Shown: one piece after another, positions 43,294-52,666 of the stretch
How positions within the stretch are numbered: position 1 is the stretch's first letter
How the letters are laid out: every line of letters begins with the position of its first letter
NCBI GenBank assembly: GCA_904382605.1
Contig: CAJFJA010000008.1
Span: 61,836-125,835 of the forward strand
Reading direction: 5' to 3'
Length of the DNA stretch: 64,000 bases
Source of the DNA: Candidatus Alloclostridium intestinigallinarum
Lineage (GTDB): Bacteria > Bacillota > Clostridia > Christensenellales > UBA3700
Notes under the pieces: model-generated
Told to the model about the DNA's origin: nothing
What the model saw: the letters and a program-made list of their open reading frames with translations, nothing else
Database searches by the model: none
Position numbers and translations under genes: made by a program

Positions 43294-44421
43294 TTGGGTT
43301 TATTCGATAGCCTTAGACAGCAATTCAGGAAAGTCATTCAATGGGAAAACGTCGATCCCGACGTTATAGTATGGAAGTACCCCCTTGAAGAAAAAGAAGA
43401 GATAATGCGCAAGTCGCAGCTGGTTGTAAGGGAAGGTCAGCGAGCTATGTTCATAAAGGAAGGTCAGCTTGCGGACGTGTTCGATCCCGGAACGTATATG
43501 CTCGACGACATAAAGAACATACCTATTCTCACAAAACTGTACAACTGGAAGTATGCGTGGGAAAGTCCTTATACGGGCGACGTGTTCTTTATCTCCACAA
43601 AACAGTTTATCGACCAGAAGTGGGGCACGCGCAATCCGGTAATGATGCGCGACAAGGACTTCGGTATGATACGTTTCCGCGCGTTCGGTACCTATACTTT
43701 CTCGGTAGGCAAGCCCACGACCGCTATGACGGAGTTGTTCGGTTCGGAAAACCAGCTGAAAGTTTCCGACGTTTCCAACCAGTTCAAGTCGGTGGTGTGC
43801 TCCACCCTCAGCAACGTGGTCGGTGAAGCGCAGATTCCCGCGCTCGATCTTGCGGCGAACTACGACGACCTTTCCGTTGAGGCTCTTGCCAAGCTGAAGA
43901 TTTATTTCGACAGATACGGAATTGAAATAAAGAATTTCTATATCGAAAACATTTCGCTGCCCGAAGAAGTGGAGAAGATGCTCGACAAGCGTACGAACGT
44001 GGGCATCATGTCCGACAGTATGCAGGGCTATGCGCAGATGGAAACGCTGGGCGCAATCCGCGACGCGGCGAAAAATCCCGGCGGACTTGCTTCCGCGGGC
44101 ATAGGCCTCGGAGCGGGACTGGGCATGGGCAAGATATTTGCCGACAACATGGGCGGCACTCCCGCCGTGGGCGCAAAGACGTTTATGAAATGTCCTTCGT
44201 GCGGCGCAAAGGTGGAGGAAGGCACTAAATTCTGTCCCGAATGCGGCAAGAAAATGGAAGGCGAGGGAAAAATCAAGTGCCCCGCCTGCAACGCGGAGAT
44301 TCCTGCGGACGCAAAGTTCTGCCCCGACTGCGGACACAAGATAGTTGCAAAGTGTCCCGCGTGCGGCAAGGACGTGAAGCCGGGCGCTAAATTCTGCCCC
44401 GACTGCGGACAAAAACTCTGA
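43294..44421 (+). CDS. SPFH-domain protein with C-terminal zinc ribbons (YdjI-like)
   Basis: 375 aa. An SPFH/band-7 type domain occupies about 30-245 (VVREGQRAMFIKEGQLADVF, GTYTFSVGKPTTAM, IKNFYIENISLPEEV); a Gly-rich linker follows, then three CxxC...CxxC zinc-ribbon pairs (CPSCG/CPECG, CPACN/CPDCG, CPACG/CPDCG). No TM helix. Start TTG 43294 has an ideal AAGGAGG 8 nt or so upstream; no ATG in frame is better. Resembles Bacillus YdjI, which works with YdjG/YdjH and phage-shock-like proteins in envelope stress; the next gene is YdjG-like. Confidence 0.85.
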   Translation: MGLFDSLRQQFRKVIQWENVDPDVIVWKYPLEEKEEIMRKSQLVVREGQRAMFIKEGQLADVFDPGTYMLDDIKNIPILTKLYNWKYAWESPYTGDVFFISTKQFIDQKWGTRNPVMMRDKDFGMIRFRAFGTYTFSVGKPTTAMTELFGSENQLKVSDVSNQFKSVVCSTLSNVVGEAQIPALDLAANYDDLSVEALAKLKIYFDRYGIEIKNFYIENISLPEEVEKMLDKRTNVGIMSDSMQGYAQMETLGAIRDAAKNPGGLASAGIGLGAGLGMGKIFADNMGGTPAVGAKTFMKCPSCGAKVEEGTKFCPECGKKMEGEGKIKCPACNAEIPADAKFCPDCGHKIVAKCPACGKDVKPGAKFCPDCGQKL

Positions 44422-44441
44422 TAATACGGCGGGGGAGAAAA

Positions 44442-45581
44442 ATGCAGGACAATATGCAGGAAACGGATAATATTCAGGAACACCTGACCGACGACGAAAA
44501 GGTGGAAAGAGGGCAGGACGAGCGCGTACGCATAAACACGTTTGCGTGCGAAAATTGCGGCAGTACGCTTGTCTTCGACCCGGAAACGCGCAGAATGAAA
44601 TGCACCTCGTGCGGTGCGGAATATCCCACTCCCGAACCTAAGCCCGTCATGCCGATAGCGTATACCGGACTTTCGGAAGATAAATTCGCGGAATGGGGCG
44701 GCGTCAAGAGCGTGCGCTGCGAAAACTGCGGCGCGACCATTACTCTTAAAGAGTTTGAAACGGCGAACGTCTGTCCGTTCTGCTCCTCGCCCATCATAAC
44801 GGACGCGGAACAGATTCCGGGACTTAAACCCAACGGTATTCTGCCGTTTGCGGTTACGGAGAAAGAAGCGCACAAGTCCTTTATAAAGTGGCTGAAAAAG
44901 CGTATTTTCGCTCCGCGCAAAGTGAAGAAAAACGCGAAGCATACGCACATGAACGGCGTATATATCCCCACATGGGTATTTTCTTCACAGGTATTCTGTC
45001 CCTATTCGGCGCGCTTCGGTAAGCATTATACGGTAGTCGTGGGTTCGGGAAAGAACAGGCGCGTGGTAACGAAAACACGCTGGTTCACCGTAAGCGGCGT
45101 GATAAATTACGACGTGCGCGACCTGACGATAGAAGCCAGCAGCAAAATTACGCAGAAGGAACTGGAAAAGCTGGGCGGATTTGATATGCAGTCGGCTGTG
45201 GAGTACGAGGAAGAGTACATGCCGGGATTTTCATCCGAACGCTATTCGCAGGGGTTGGACGACAGCTGGGGAATGGCGCAGGATAAAATATGCGTCGCGC
45301 TGAAAAACATGGTGCGTTCACGCCATCCGCACGACGTGGAAGATTACATAAACATATCGCCCAGCTACAACGGCACGACCTACGAATATATGCTTGCGCC
45401 GCTGTGGATAAGCGGATACAAGTACCGCAAAAAGGACTACGGATTCGTCGTGAACGGCAGAAACGGCAAGGTGGTGGGCAAGTCGCCCGTCTCGGTGGTC
45501 AGGGCGTTTATCGCCACGGTTCTGGGACTTGCCGCGCTCGCGGGAATAGGGTATCTTATATACTATCTGTTCTTTATGTAG
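44442..45581 (+). CDS. Zinc-ribbon membrane protein (YdjG-like)
   Basis: 379 aa. Two N-terminal zinc ribbons (CENCG...CTSCG and CENCG...CPFCSS) in the first ~110 residues, a middle domain with HTHMNGVYIPTWVFSS and KTRWFTVSG, and one C-terminal membrane helix (about 355-378). This is the layout of Bacillus YdjG. Twenty bases after the SPFH gene; probably a membrane anchor for the SPFH assembly. Confidence 0.82.
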   Translation: MQDNMQETDNIQEHLTDDEKVERGQDERVRINTFACENCGSTLVFDPETRRMKCTSCGAEYPTPEPKPVMPIAYTGLSEDKFAEWGGVKSVRCENCGATITLKEFETANVCPFCSSPIITDAEQIPGLKPNGILPFAVTEKEAHKSFIKWLKKRIFAPRKVKKNAKHTHMNGVYIPTWVFSSQVFCPYSARFGKHYTVVVGSGKNRRVVTKTRWFTVSGVINYDVRDLTIEASSKITQKELEKLGGFDMQSAVEYEEEYMPGFSSERYSQGLDDSWGMAQDKICVALKNMVRSRHPHDVEDYINISPSYNGTTYEYMLAPLWISGYKYRKKDYGFVVNGRNGKVVGKSPVSVVRAFIATVLGLAALAGIGYLIYYLFFM

Positions 45582-45768
45582 CGCAACGCGTCCGCACGGC
45601 GGCGGCAAGGTAAAGCCGCCGCGGAATAAATTTTTCGCGGTTGCGGCAATAATAAAGAGGGAAAGCGCGGGCGCGGAGTCCGCGTCTGTCCGTGTACGGG
45701 TATAAAAATTACGCAAATAAAACTTTTGAGCGCGCGGGTATATTCCGCGCGGAAAACGGAGGTACGAT

Positions 45769-45972
45769 ATGAAAATAACCAAGGATATGCTCATCGGAGA
45801 CGTTATCAATCAGGGCAACCAGCAGGAGATAGCAAACGTGCTGTTCGGCATGGGTATGCATTGCCTGGGCTGCGCAATCGCGCACGGCGAAACCGTGGAA
45901 GAAGCGGCAAGCGTGCACGGCGTTGATGTGGACGATCTGGTGGACAAGCTGAACGAAGCTGCCGCAAAGTAA
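45769..45972 (+). CDS. DUF1858 domain protein
   Basis: 67 aa, a complete small DUF1858 unit: ITKDMLIGDVINQ, then GMGMHCLGCAIAHGETVEEAA with a CxxC pair, and VDDLVDKLN. The family is often linked to hybrid-cluster proteins or sulfur/redox chemistry in anaerobes, function unproven. GGAGG precedes the ATG; metK follows after 11 nt. Confidence 0.9.
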   Translation: MKITKDMLIGDVINQGNQQEIANVLFGMGMHCLGCAIAHGETVEEAASVHGVDVDDLVDKLNEAAAK

Positions 45973-45983
45973 CGGAGCGGGAA

Positions 45984-47162
45984 ATGGAAAACATCAGGCT
46001 TTTCACGAGTGAAAGCGTGACGGAGGGGCATCCGGACAAGGTCTGCGACAGAATTGCGGACGCAGTGCTGGACGCCTATCTTGCGCAGGATAAAGAAAGC
46101 AGGGTCGCCTTAGAGGTATGCTGCAAGGGCGAGCATATGTATATGCTGGGCGAAATCACGAGCAAGGGCAGCGTGGATCTGCCCGCCGTCGCGCGCCGCG
46201 TTATTGCCGATATAGGCTACGACAGAAAACAGCTGGGCTTTGACGATAAAAACGTAAATATAGTTTGCAACATAGAAAAGCAGTCGCCCGACATAGCCAT
46301 GGGCGTGGATTCTTCTTTCGAGGAAAAAGAGGGCGATTCGGATAAGTACGGCAGGACGGGCGCGGGCGACCAGGGTATGATGTTCGGTTACGCGTGTACG
46401 GAAACTTCCGAACTTATGCCTCTTGCGATATCGCTTTCCCACAAGCTCACGCAAAGACTTACCTATGTGCGCAAACAGGGCGTTTTGCCCTATCTCCGTC
46501 CCGACGGCAAGGCGCAGGTTACGGTGCGCTATTCCGGAGGGGTGCCTTCGGGCATAGACGCGGTGGTGGTATCCACCCAGCACGATGAAGACGTATCCAT
46601 GCAGGATTTGCGCGTGGATATAAAGCGCGAGGTGATAGACGCGGTGATTCCCGCCGATATGATGGACGAGAGCACCAAGCTGTACATAAACCCCACGGGC
46701 AGATTTGTTCTCGGCGGTCCCGCGGGCGATTCGGGCGTTACGGGCAGAAAGATAATCGTGGATACTTACGGCGGATATTGTCCGCACGGCGGAGGGGCGT
46801 TCTCGGGAAAAGACCCCACGAAGGTGGACAGAAGCGCTTGCTATATGGCGCGTTACATATGTAAAAACGTAGTGGCGGCGGGACTTGCGGAACGCTGTCA
46901 GATGCAGGTGGCTTACGCCATAGGCGTGGCGCGCCCGGTAAGCGTTACGATAGACACTTTCGGCACGGGCAGGGTGAGCGACGCCGAACTTGCGCGCGCG
47001 GTCCAGGTGGTATTCGACCTGCGCCCCGCGGCGATAATAGACAAGCTGGAACTTGAAAAGCCCGTTTACGAAAGCACGTCCAATTACGGACACTTCGGAA
47101 GGCCCGGTTTTACCTGGGAGCGCACCGATATGACGGAACAGCTTCTGAAAGCCGTAAAGTAA
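45984..47162 (+). CDS. metK: S-adenosylmethionine synthetase
   Basis: 392 aa. FTSESVTEGHPDK at the N-terminus, GAGDQGMMFGYA (ATP motif) and GGGAFSGKDPTKVDRS (phosphate loop) are diagnostic. Makes AdoMet from methionine and ATP, linking metH to speD in this window. No SAM riboswitch is visible in the short space before it. Confidence 0.98.
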   Translation: MENIRLFTSESVTEGHPDKVCDRIADAVLDAYLAQDKESRVALEVCCKGEHMYMLGEITSKGSVDLPAVARRVIADIGYDRKQLGFDDKNVNIVCNIEKQSPDIAMGVDSSFEEKEGDSDKYGRTGAGDQGMMFGYACTETSELMPLAISLSHKLTQRLTYVRKQGVLPYLRPDGKAQVTVRYSGGVPSGIDAVVVSTQHDEDVSMQDLRVDIKREVIDAVIPADMMDESTKLYINPTGRFVLGGPAGDSGVTGRKIIVDTYGGYCPHGGGAFSGKDPTKVDRSACYMARYICKNVVAAGLAERCQMQVAYAIGVARPVSVTIDTFGTGRVSDAELARAVQVVFDLRPAAIIDKLELEKPVYESTSNYGHFGRPGFTWERTDMTEQLLKAVK

Positions 47163-47182
47163 GGCGTCCGTAAAAGGTATTT

Positions 47183-49393
47183 ATGGAGCTGAAAGGTTCG
47201 GTTACCGACATAATTTTCCGTAATGAAGAAAACGGATACAGCGTTATAGAGCTTGCTTGCAAAGGCAGGCTCTTAACTGCTGTGGGCAAGTTTCCGCCCG
47301 TGACCGAAGGGCAGGAGCTTGAGCTTGAAGGAAGATACGTCATCAACCGCCAGTTCGGCGAACAGTTCGCGGTGGATAAAGTCGCCATTGCGCAGCCCAC
47401 GTCGGAAGAGAGCATAATAAGGTATCTTTCGGGCGGACTGTTCAAGGGCGTGGGCGAAGTCACCGCGCGCGCGATAGTGGAAAAATTCGGCACGGACACG
47501 CTGAAAGTAATAGAAAACGACCCGTCCGCGCTTGCCCAGATAAAGGGAATATCGCTTAAAAAGGCGATGGAGATAAACACTTCCTTTCATTATCTGCGCG
47601 ATATGCAGGACGCCATTTTGTTTTTGCAGGATCTGGATATAGGTCTTAACGTAGCGATTAAAATTTATAAAATTTACGGCGCGGATACGCAAAGGACGGT
47701 CAGAAACAATCCGTATAAACTCGTAGAGGACGTGGACGGCGTGGGCTTTTTAACCGCAGACAAGATTGCTGCGGGGCTGGGCATACGCGAGGACAGCCGT
47801 TTCCGCATAACCGCCGCCGTGGTGCATACGCTGAAGGAGGCCACGAATAAAAACGGCCACACTTATCTGCCGCGCGAAATGCTGGTAAGCGAGTGCAGAA
47901 AGCTGCTGCACCTGCAACGCCTGGACGCGGAAGATGTAATCGGCGACGTCATTGACGATATGGAGGTGGCGGGCAAGCTGGTGTGCATAAAAACGCCCGA
48001 GCATACCGCGGTGATACTGAGCGGCTTTTACATATCCGAACGCGCCATAGCAAGTTCCATAGTGCGCCTTGCGCATATGCAGATGCCTTTGGAAATTTCC
48101 GCCATGGCGGACATAGAAGAGTACGAGCGGATAAACAAAATCACTCTGCACGAAAACCAGAAAAAGGCGGTAGAGGGCTGTCTGAAGCACGGCATATCCG
48201 TAGTTACGGGCGGACCGGGCACGGGCAAAACCACGATAATCAAGTGCATAATCTCCATACTGCGTTCAAGAAAGAAAAAAGTCGCGCTGTGCGCGCCGAC
48301 GGGCAGGGCGGCAAAGCGGCTGACAGAGGCGACGGGAGAAGAGGCAAAGACCATTCACCGTATGCTCGATCTGGCGTTCGGGGAAGGCGGAATGTTCACC
48401 TTTGACGAGAACACAAAGCAGGACGCGGACGTGGTGATAGTGGACGAGGTGAGTATGTGCGACGAGTACGTATTCAGCGCGCTGCTGTCGTCGCTGAAAG
48501 GCGGGGCAAGCCTTGTCATGGTAGGTGATAAGGACCAGCTTCCTTCCGTGGGCGCGGGCAACGTGCTGGCGGACGTCATCAAAAGCAGGGTTGTACCCGT
48601 ATATTATCTGACGCAGATTTACCGCCAGGACGAACACAGCCTTATCGTAAGCAACGCGCACGCGATAAACAGCGGCAAAATGCCTGTGTTCGACAATAAA
48701 AGCCGCGACTTTTTCTTCTCTTCCTGCGAAGACCCGGAGGAGATTCTTTCCACCGTGATAGATATGGTTACAAAGCGTCTGCCCGGATTTACGGGTATGG
48801 ACGCAAACCGTATTCAGGTGCTTTGTCCAATGAAAAAAGGCATAGCAGGGGTGGAAAACATGAATGAAAAATTGCAGGAAACGCTCAATCCGCCCGAAAA
48901 AGGAAAGCCGGAAATACGGGTGGGACTGAACGTACTGCGGTTGCACGACAAGATAATCCACACCATGAACAATTACGACCTTGAATGGACGGACGAAGAA
49001 GGCGGAGCGGGCAGCGGAGTGTATAACGGCGACATAGGCTACATTACCGCGGTAAACGTCACCGAACCTTCTCTTACCGTCACGTTCGAGGACGGCAAAA
49101 CGGCGAAATATACCCAAGGTTCGTTCGACCAGATCAAGCCTGCGTACGCCGTAAGCGTACATAAATCGCAGGGCAGCGAATTCCCCGTCGTGGTAATCGC
49201 GCTCCCCAAGGGCAATTATATGATAATGACGCGCAATCTTCTGTATACCGCCGTCACCCGCGCCAGGAACGTCGTGGTGCTGGTCGGGGCGAAGCAGACT
49301 ATTGCGAATATGGTTTCCAATACCTATACCACCCGCCGCTACAGTTTGCTGGCTGATTTTATTGAGGAAAGCGAGAAGAGAAAAACAAGATAG
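47183..49393 (+). CDS. recD2: ATP-dependent RecD2-like DNA helicase
   Basis: 736 aa, the long N-terminal form that defines RecD2. Residues 1-330 include an OB-like start (GSVTDIIFRNEENGYSV) and helix-hairpin-helix-type repeats (LFKGVGEVTARAIVEKFG, IKGISLKKAMEI, DVDGVGFLTADKIA). The SF1B core has GGPGTGKTT (about 345), VDEVSMCDE, GDKDQLPSVGAGNVL, and VSVHKSQGSEF with YTAVTRAR. 5'-3' helicase in repair, unconnected to RecBC. The last codons lie in a 23-bp inverted repeat. Confidence 0.95.
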   Translation: MELKGSVTDIIFRNEENGYSVIELACKGRLLTAVGKFPPVTEGQELELEGRYVINRQFGEQFAVDKVAIAQPTSEESIIRYLSGGLFKGVGEVTARAIVEKFGTDTLKVIENDPSALAQIKGISLKKAMEINTSFHYLRDMQDAILFLQDLDIGLNVAIKIYKIYGADTQRTVRNNPYKLVEDVDGVGFLTADKIAAGLGIREDSRFRITAAVVHTLKEATNKNGHTYLPREMLVSECRKLLHLQRLDAEDVIGDVIDDMEVAGKLVCIKTPEHTAVILSGFYISERAIASSIVRLAHMQMPLEISAMADIEEYERINKITLHENQKKAVEGCLKHGISVVTGGPGTGKTTIIKCIISILRSRKKKVALCAPTGRAAKRLTEATGEEAKTIHRMLDLAFGEGGMFTFDENTKQDADVVIVDEVSMCDEYVFSALLSSLKGGASLVMVGDKDQLPSVGAGNVLADVIKSRVVPVYYLTQIYRQDEHSLIVSNAHAINSGKMPVFDNKSRDFFFSSCEDPEEILSTVIDMVTKRLPGFTGMDANRIQVLCPMKKGIAGVENMNEKLQETLNPPEKGKPEIRVGLNVLRLHDKIIHTMNNYDLEWTDEEGGAGSGVYNGDIGYITAVNVTEPSLTVTFEDGKTAKYTQGSFDQIKPAYAVSVHKSQGSEFPVVVIALPKGNYMIMTRNLLYTAVTRARNVVVLVGAKQTIANMVSNTYTTRRYSLLADFIEESEKRKTR

Positions 49394-49433
49394 GGTGATG
49401 GGTATTTGTATCTTCTCGCTTTCCTCAATAAAA
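49357..49433. repeat. Perfect 23-bp inverted repeat spanning the recD2 stop
   Basis: 49357-49379 (recD2 coding) and 49411-49433 (downstream) are exact reverse complements, 31 nt apart. No T-run follows on the plus strand, so it is a poor terminator. The right arm looks like an inverted duplicate of the gene's end and sits at the edge of folded element copy B. Confidence 0.8.
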
Positions 49434-49435
49434 CG

Positions 49436-50045
49436 AGGGCGACGCGCATAAGGCGCGTGATACTTTGTCAAAGCGCCTTTTTATTCGGGTCACGTACGCC
49501 AAAGTACGCTCCCCTTAAAAAATGTGTCTTTCCTAGCATTAGGGCACTTCTTCGCGGCGCGTTTCAGCGACACTACAAAGCGGTAAAATTATAAAAATAA
49601 AACGGAGCAAAACAACGCTTTTGCGAGCGGGAGCGTGGGACGGCGGTGAGCCACCGCTGGCTGATTAAACTTCGTAGAAACGGAAAGTTTGTTTGATAGT
49701 GTTCTCTCCGTACCACTTATAGTGTTAAATATCAAGCGCGGCAAAACTACGCTTTTGCCAAGCGTAACCTATAAAACTTGCCGTGCAAGTTTTTAATCGG
49801 AAAGGGTTGGCGTGGTGACCACGCTGTCTTAACCGCCTTGCTATAACAGCCGCTTTGTATATACTTGTCTTCCTTGCACGCGCAATGGGTAGCCGTTGCG
49901 CGAAAAGAAGGGAGAACCGACCCTCAAACAAGCAAAGCTTGTGAATGGGTGGGTTCTCCCTTGAGAACGTAAGCGCAAAATGCCGCGCGTAGAACTTAAT
50001 ACGCCTATTTTTTATTGTATCGCGCGGCATTTTCATTCGGCGCTT
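49436..50045. repeat. Folded ~610-bp element, copy B
   Basis: Diverged copy of 33361-33990 in the same order: CGCGCATAAG start, GTCACGTACGCC, TCTTTCCTAGCATTAGGGCA, ACTTCTTCGCGGCGC, CTATAAAA hairpin, CGGAAAGGGTTG, CTTAACCGCCTTG, TTGCGCGAAAAGAAGGG, then CATTCGGCGCTTA. Helices 49773-49781/49785-49793, 49910-49918/49952-49960 and 49978-49989/50021-50032 correspond to copy A helices but with different, still complementary bases. The closing 21-bp repeat of copy A is not kept. It abuts the DUF1540 stop codon. Confidence 0.75.
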
Positions 50046-50046
50046 A

Positions 50047-50349
50047 TCAGTCCTCTATTTTCGTCGCGCATTTCGTCCTGATCGCTCCGTCCCTGACGGT
50101 GACGGAGGGAGAACAGCAAAGGCGGCTTTTGTTGTAAAGGCATTGCGTGCAGTCGCATTGCACGAGCGTTTTTTCGTCGGAAGCAAGGGCGAAGTCCTGC
50201 GCCGCCTCGAATTTCTGTCCCAGCATGCCCAGTCCGCGTTTTTGTTTGGTGCGGCAGACTCCGTTTTTGTCCATATTGATTATTCCCGCTCCGCAACGGC
50301 AGGAATGGTTGTGTTCGCAGTTTGCGCAAAAGCATTGCAGTTGGTTCAT
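50047..50349 (-). CDS. Protein with two DUF1540 metal-binding modules
   Basis: 100 aa. Two Cys-rich modules, CFCANCEHNHSCRCGAG...C (residues 6-32) and CDCTQCLYNKSRLCCSP...C (65-94), match the small DUF1540 zinc module in tandem. Perhaps a metal-binding or spore/stress protein; no proven function. AAGGAG lies 6 nt before the ATG. Divergent from the Lrp regulator. Confidence 0.85.
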   Translation of the reverse strand: MNQLQCFCANCEHNHSCRCGAGIINMDKNGVCRTKQKRGLGMLGQKFEAAQDFALASDEKTLVQCDCTQCLYNKSRLCCSPSVTVRDGAIRTKCATKIED

Positions 50350-50508
50350 ATTTTTCTCCTTTTATCCGCTTTGCCGCGGCAAAACAGGCAACTTGCAAAG
50401 CGTTATGCCGCGACATGGTATAAGTATCTGCAAATCGGAAAAAATTATGAAAATTTTCCGCCGGAAGCCAAGGTGTGCGCGCGCGGAGGAAAATATTCTT
50501 TTTACCCC

Positions 50509-50537
50509 TTGCCATCGCGCGCGAAATAAGCTATAAT
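50509..50537 (+). promoter_or_regulatory. Promoter of the Lrp-aminotransferase-rplI unit
   Basis: TTGCCA (50509-50514), 17-nt spacer, TATAAT (50532-50537). Confidence 0.82.
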
Positions 50538-50559
50538 AAATAAAATGAGAGGTGATATT

Positions 50560-51045
50560 ATGGATAAGAACAAGGAATTGCTCAGTTTGCTCACCCAGGA
50601 CTGCCGCCGCACGCCCAGGCAGCTTGCCGCTATTCTCGGCGAGAGCGAGGACGAGGTCAGGCAGCGCATAGCCAAGCTGGAAAGCTCGGGCGCGATCGTC
50701 AAGTACAGCGCGATACTGAACGACGAGATGCTGGACAGGGACAGCGTTCACGCTATGATAGAAGTGAAAGTGACTCCCCAGAAGTCCAAGGGATTCGACG
50801 CGATTGCGGAAGAGATATGCCGCTATCCGGAAGTCAAGAGCGTATACCTCATAAGCGGCGATTTCGACCTTGCCGTGTTTATAGAGGGTAAATCTTTGCG
50901 CAGCGTGTCGCTGTTTGTTTCGGAAAAACTTTCCGCTATAGAAAGCGTGCTGTCCACAGCCACACACTTCATTCTGAAAAAATACAAGGTAGAAGGCGTG
51001 GTTACCACCAAAACCGGGGGCGGCAGACTGCCGGTGCAGCCATGA
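50560..51045 (+). CDS. Lrp/AsnC family transcriptional regulator
   Basis: 161 aa. N-terminal helix-turn-helix (TPRQLAAILGESEDEVRQRIAKLESSGAI) and a C-terminal RAM ligand-binding domain (MIEVKVTPQKSKGFDAIAEEI, SVYLISGDFDLAVFIEG). AGGTGAT precedes ATG 50560. It overlaps an aminotransferase gene by 4 nt, so its ligand is probably an amino acid handled by that enzyme. Confidence 0.92.
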   Translation: MDKNKELLSLLTQDCRRTPRQLAAILGESEDEVRQRIAKLESSGAIVKYSAILNDEMLDRDSVHAMIEVKVTPQKSKGFDAIAEEICRYPEVKSVYLISGDFDLAVFIEGKSLRSVSLFVSEKLSAIESVLSTATHFILKKYKVEGVVTTKTGGGRLPVQP

Positions 51046-52217
51046 GGGATTTTATAAGCAAAAAAATCAGGGGGATAGCCCCCAGCGGTATCCGTAAGTA
51101 TTTCGACATAGTCAGCGAGATGAAGGACGCGATATCCCTCGGCGTGGGCGAGCCGGACTTCGGCACTCCGTGGGAGATAAGCGAGGCGGGTATACGCAGC
51201 GTGCAGAAGGGCTTTACCCATTACACTTCCAACAAGGGTATGCCTAAATTGCGCGAGGCAATATCGCACTATCTGTCGTCGCGCTACAAGGTGCATTACG
51301 ACAAGGAAGAAATAGTGGTGACCGTGGGCGCGAGCGAGGCGATAGACATAACCCTGCGCGCCGTATGCGATCCGGGCGACGAGGTGCTTATTCCCATGCC
51401 CAGCTACGTGTCCTACGCGCCGTGCGTCAGTATGGCGGGAGGCGTGCCGGTGGGCGTGGAGTGCAACGAAAGCAACGGTTTTATCCTTACGAAGGAAATG
51501 CTTCAAAGCGCGGTAACGCCCAAAAGCAAGGCGATAATTCTGCCTTATCCGAACAATCCCACGGGCGCGATAATGACCCGCCGGCAGTTGGAGGACATAA
51601 GGCAGGTAATAGAGGAAAACGACCTGCTCGTCATCTCCGACGAGATATATTCCGAGCTTACGTACGACGGAAAGCACGTGTCGATAGCCTCTCTTGACGG
51701 TATGCGCGACAGGACGGTTCTGCTCAACGGATTCAGCAAGGCTTTTGCCATGACGGGGTGGAGAATAGGTTACGCCTGCGCGCCGCGCGACATACTCGAC
51801 CAGATACTTAAAGTGCACCAGTACACCATAATGTGCGCGCCCACCATGGCACAGCACGCCGCGATTGCCGCCCTTGAAACGGGAAGGGAGAGCGGATACG
51901 AGGCGATAGAGGAAATGCGGACGGAATACGACTGCCGCAGGCGTTATCTGCTGCACGAGTTCAACGGCATGGGTCTGCATTGTTTTGAAGCAAAGGGCGC
52001 GTTCTACCTGTTTCCTTCCGTGGCTTCCACGGGCATGAACGGGGAAGAGTTTGCAAACGCCCTGCTCAAAGCGGAAAAAGTGGCGGTAGTGCCCGGTTCC
52101 GCGTTCGGCAGGGGCGGTGAAAACCATATCCGGGTATCTTACGCCTATTCGCTGGAAGAGCTTGAGGCGGCGGTGAAACGCATCAAAAAGTTTTTGAATA
52201 TTACGGAGGAGTTATGA
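51042..52217 (+). CDS. Class I/II aminotransferase (PatA/aspartate aminotransferase-like)
   Basis: 391 aa. [44 protein letters not shown] and [13 protein letters not shown] with the PLP lysine in SKAF; the C-terminal IRVSYAYS holds the carboxylate-binding Arg. Subgroup I-gamma aspartate or alanine-type activity is likely; the acceptor is unknown. Coupled to the upstream Lrp gene and overlapping rplI by 4 nt. Confidence 0.92.
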   Translation: MRDFISKKIRGIAPSGIRKYFDIVSEMKDAISLGVGEPDFGTPWEISEAGIRSVQKGFTHYTSNKGMPKLREAISHYLSSRYKVHYDKEEIVVTVGASEAIDITLRAVCDPGDEVLIPMPSYVSYAPCVSMAGGVPVGVECNESNGFILTKEMLQSAVTPKSKAIILPYPNNPTGAIMTRRQLEDIRQVIEENDLLVISDEIYSELTYDGKHVSIASLDGMRDRTVLLNGFSKAFAMTGWRIGYACAPRDILDQILKVHQYTIMCAPTMAQHAAIAALETGRESGYEAIEEMRTEYDCRRRYLLHEFNGMGLHCFEAKGAFYLFPSVASTGMNGEEFANALLKAEKVAVVPGSAFGRGGENHIRVSYAYSLEELEAAVKRIKKFLNITEEL

Positions 52218-52666
52218 AAGTATTATTGTTGCAGGACGTAAAGGCGCAGGGAAAAAAGGACGAAATAATAGAAGTCAACGACGGATTCGGCAGAAATTTT
52301 CTGATTAAAAAGGGTCTGGCGGTGGAAGCCACGCCCAAGGTGATGAACGAATACCGCCTGCGCAAGCAAAAGGAAGAAGCGGACAGGCAGAAGGAAATCG
52401 CCGCGGCGAAGGAGATGGCTGCGCGCCTGCAGGGGCAGGTTGTAACCGTAACGGTCAAGTGCGGCGAAAACGGCAAACTTTTCGGCGCGGTCACCGCCAA
52501 GGAAATAGCCGACAGCCTTGCCGCCGCGGGCTTTAACGTGGACAAGAAAAAGATAGTGCTCAAAGAGCCGGTCAAGCTCATCGGCAGGTATGAAATAGAG
52601 CTGAAACTGTATCAGGGCATATCCGCGAAAGTGGCGCTTGCCGTCACGGACGAGCGGTTGCAATAG
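52214..52666 (+). CDS. rplI: 50S ribosomal protein L9
   Basis: 150 aa. Signature [24 protein letters not shown] at the N-terminus, a long connecting helix ([21 protein letters not shown]), and the C-terminal rRNA-binding domain ([16 protein letters not shown]). GGAGGAG precedes the ATG. Unusually linked to an aminotransferase instead of rpsF-ssb-rpsR or dnaB. Confidence 0.97.
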   Translation: MKVLLLQDVKAQGKKDEIIEVNDGFGRNFLIKKGLAVEATPKVMNEYRLRKQKEEADRQKEIAAAKEMAARLQGQVVTVTVKCGENGKLFGAVTAKEIADSLAAAGFNVDKKKIVLKEPVKLIGRYEIELKLYQGISAKVALAVTDERLQ

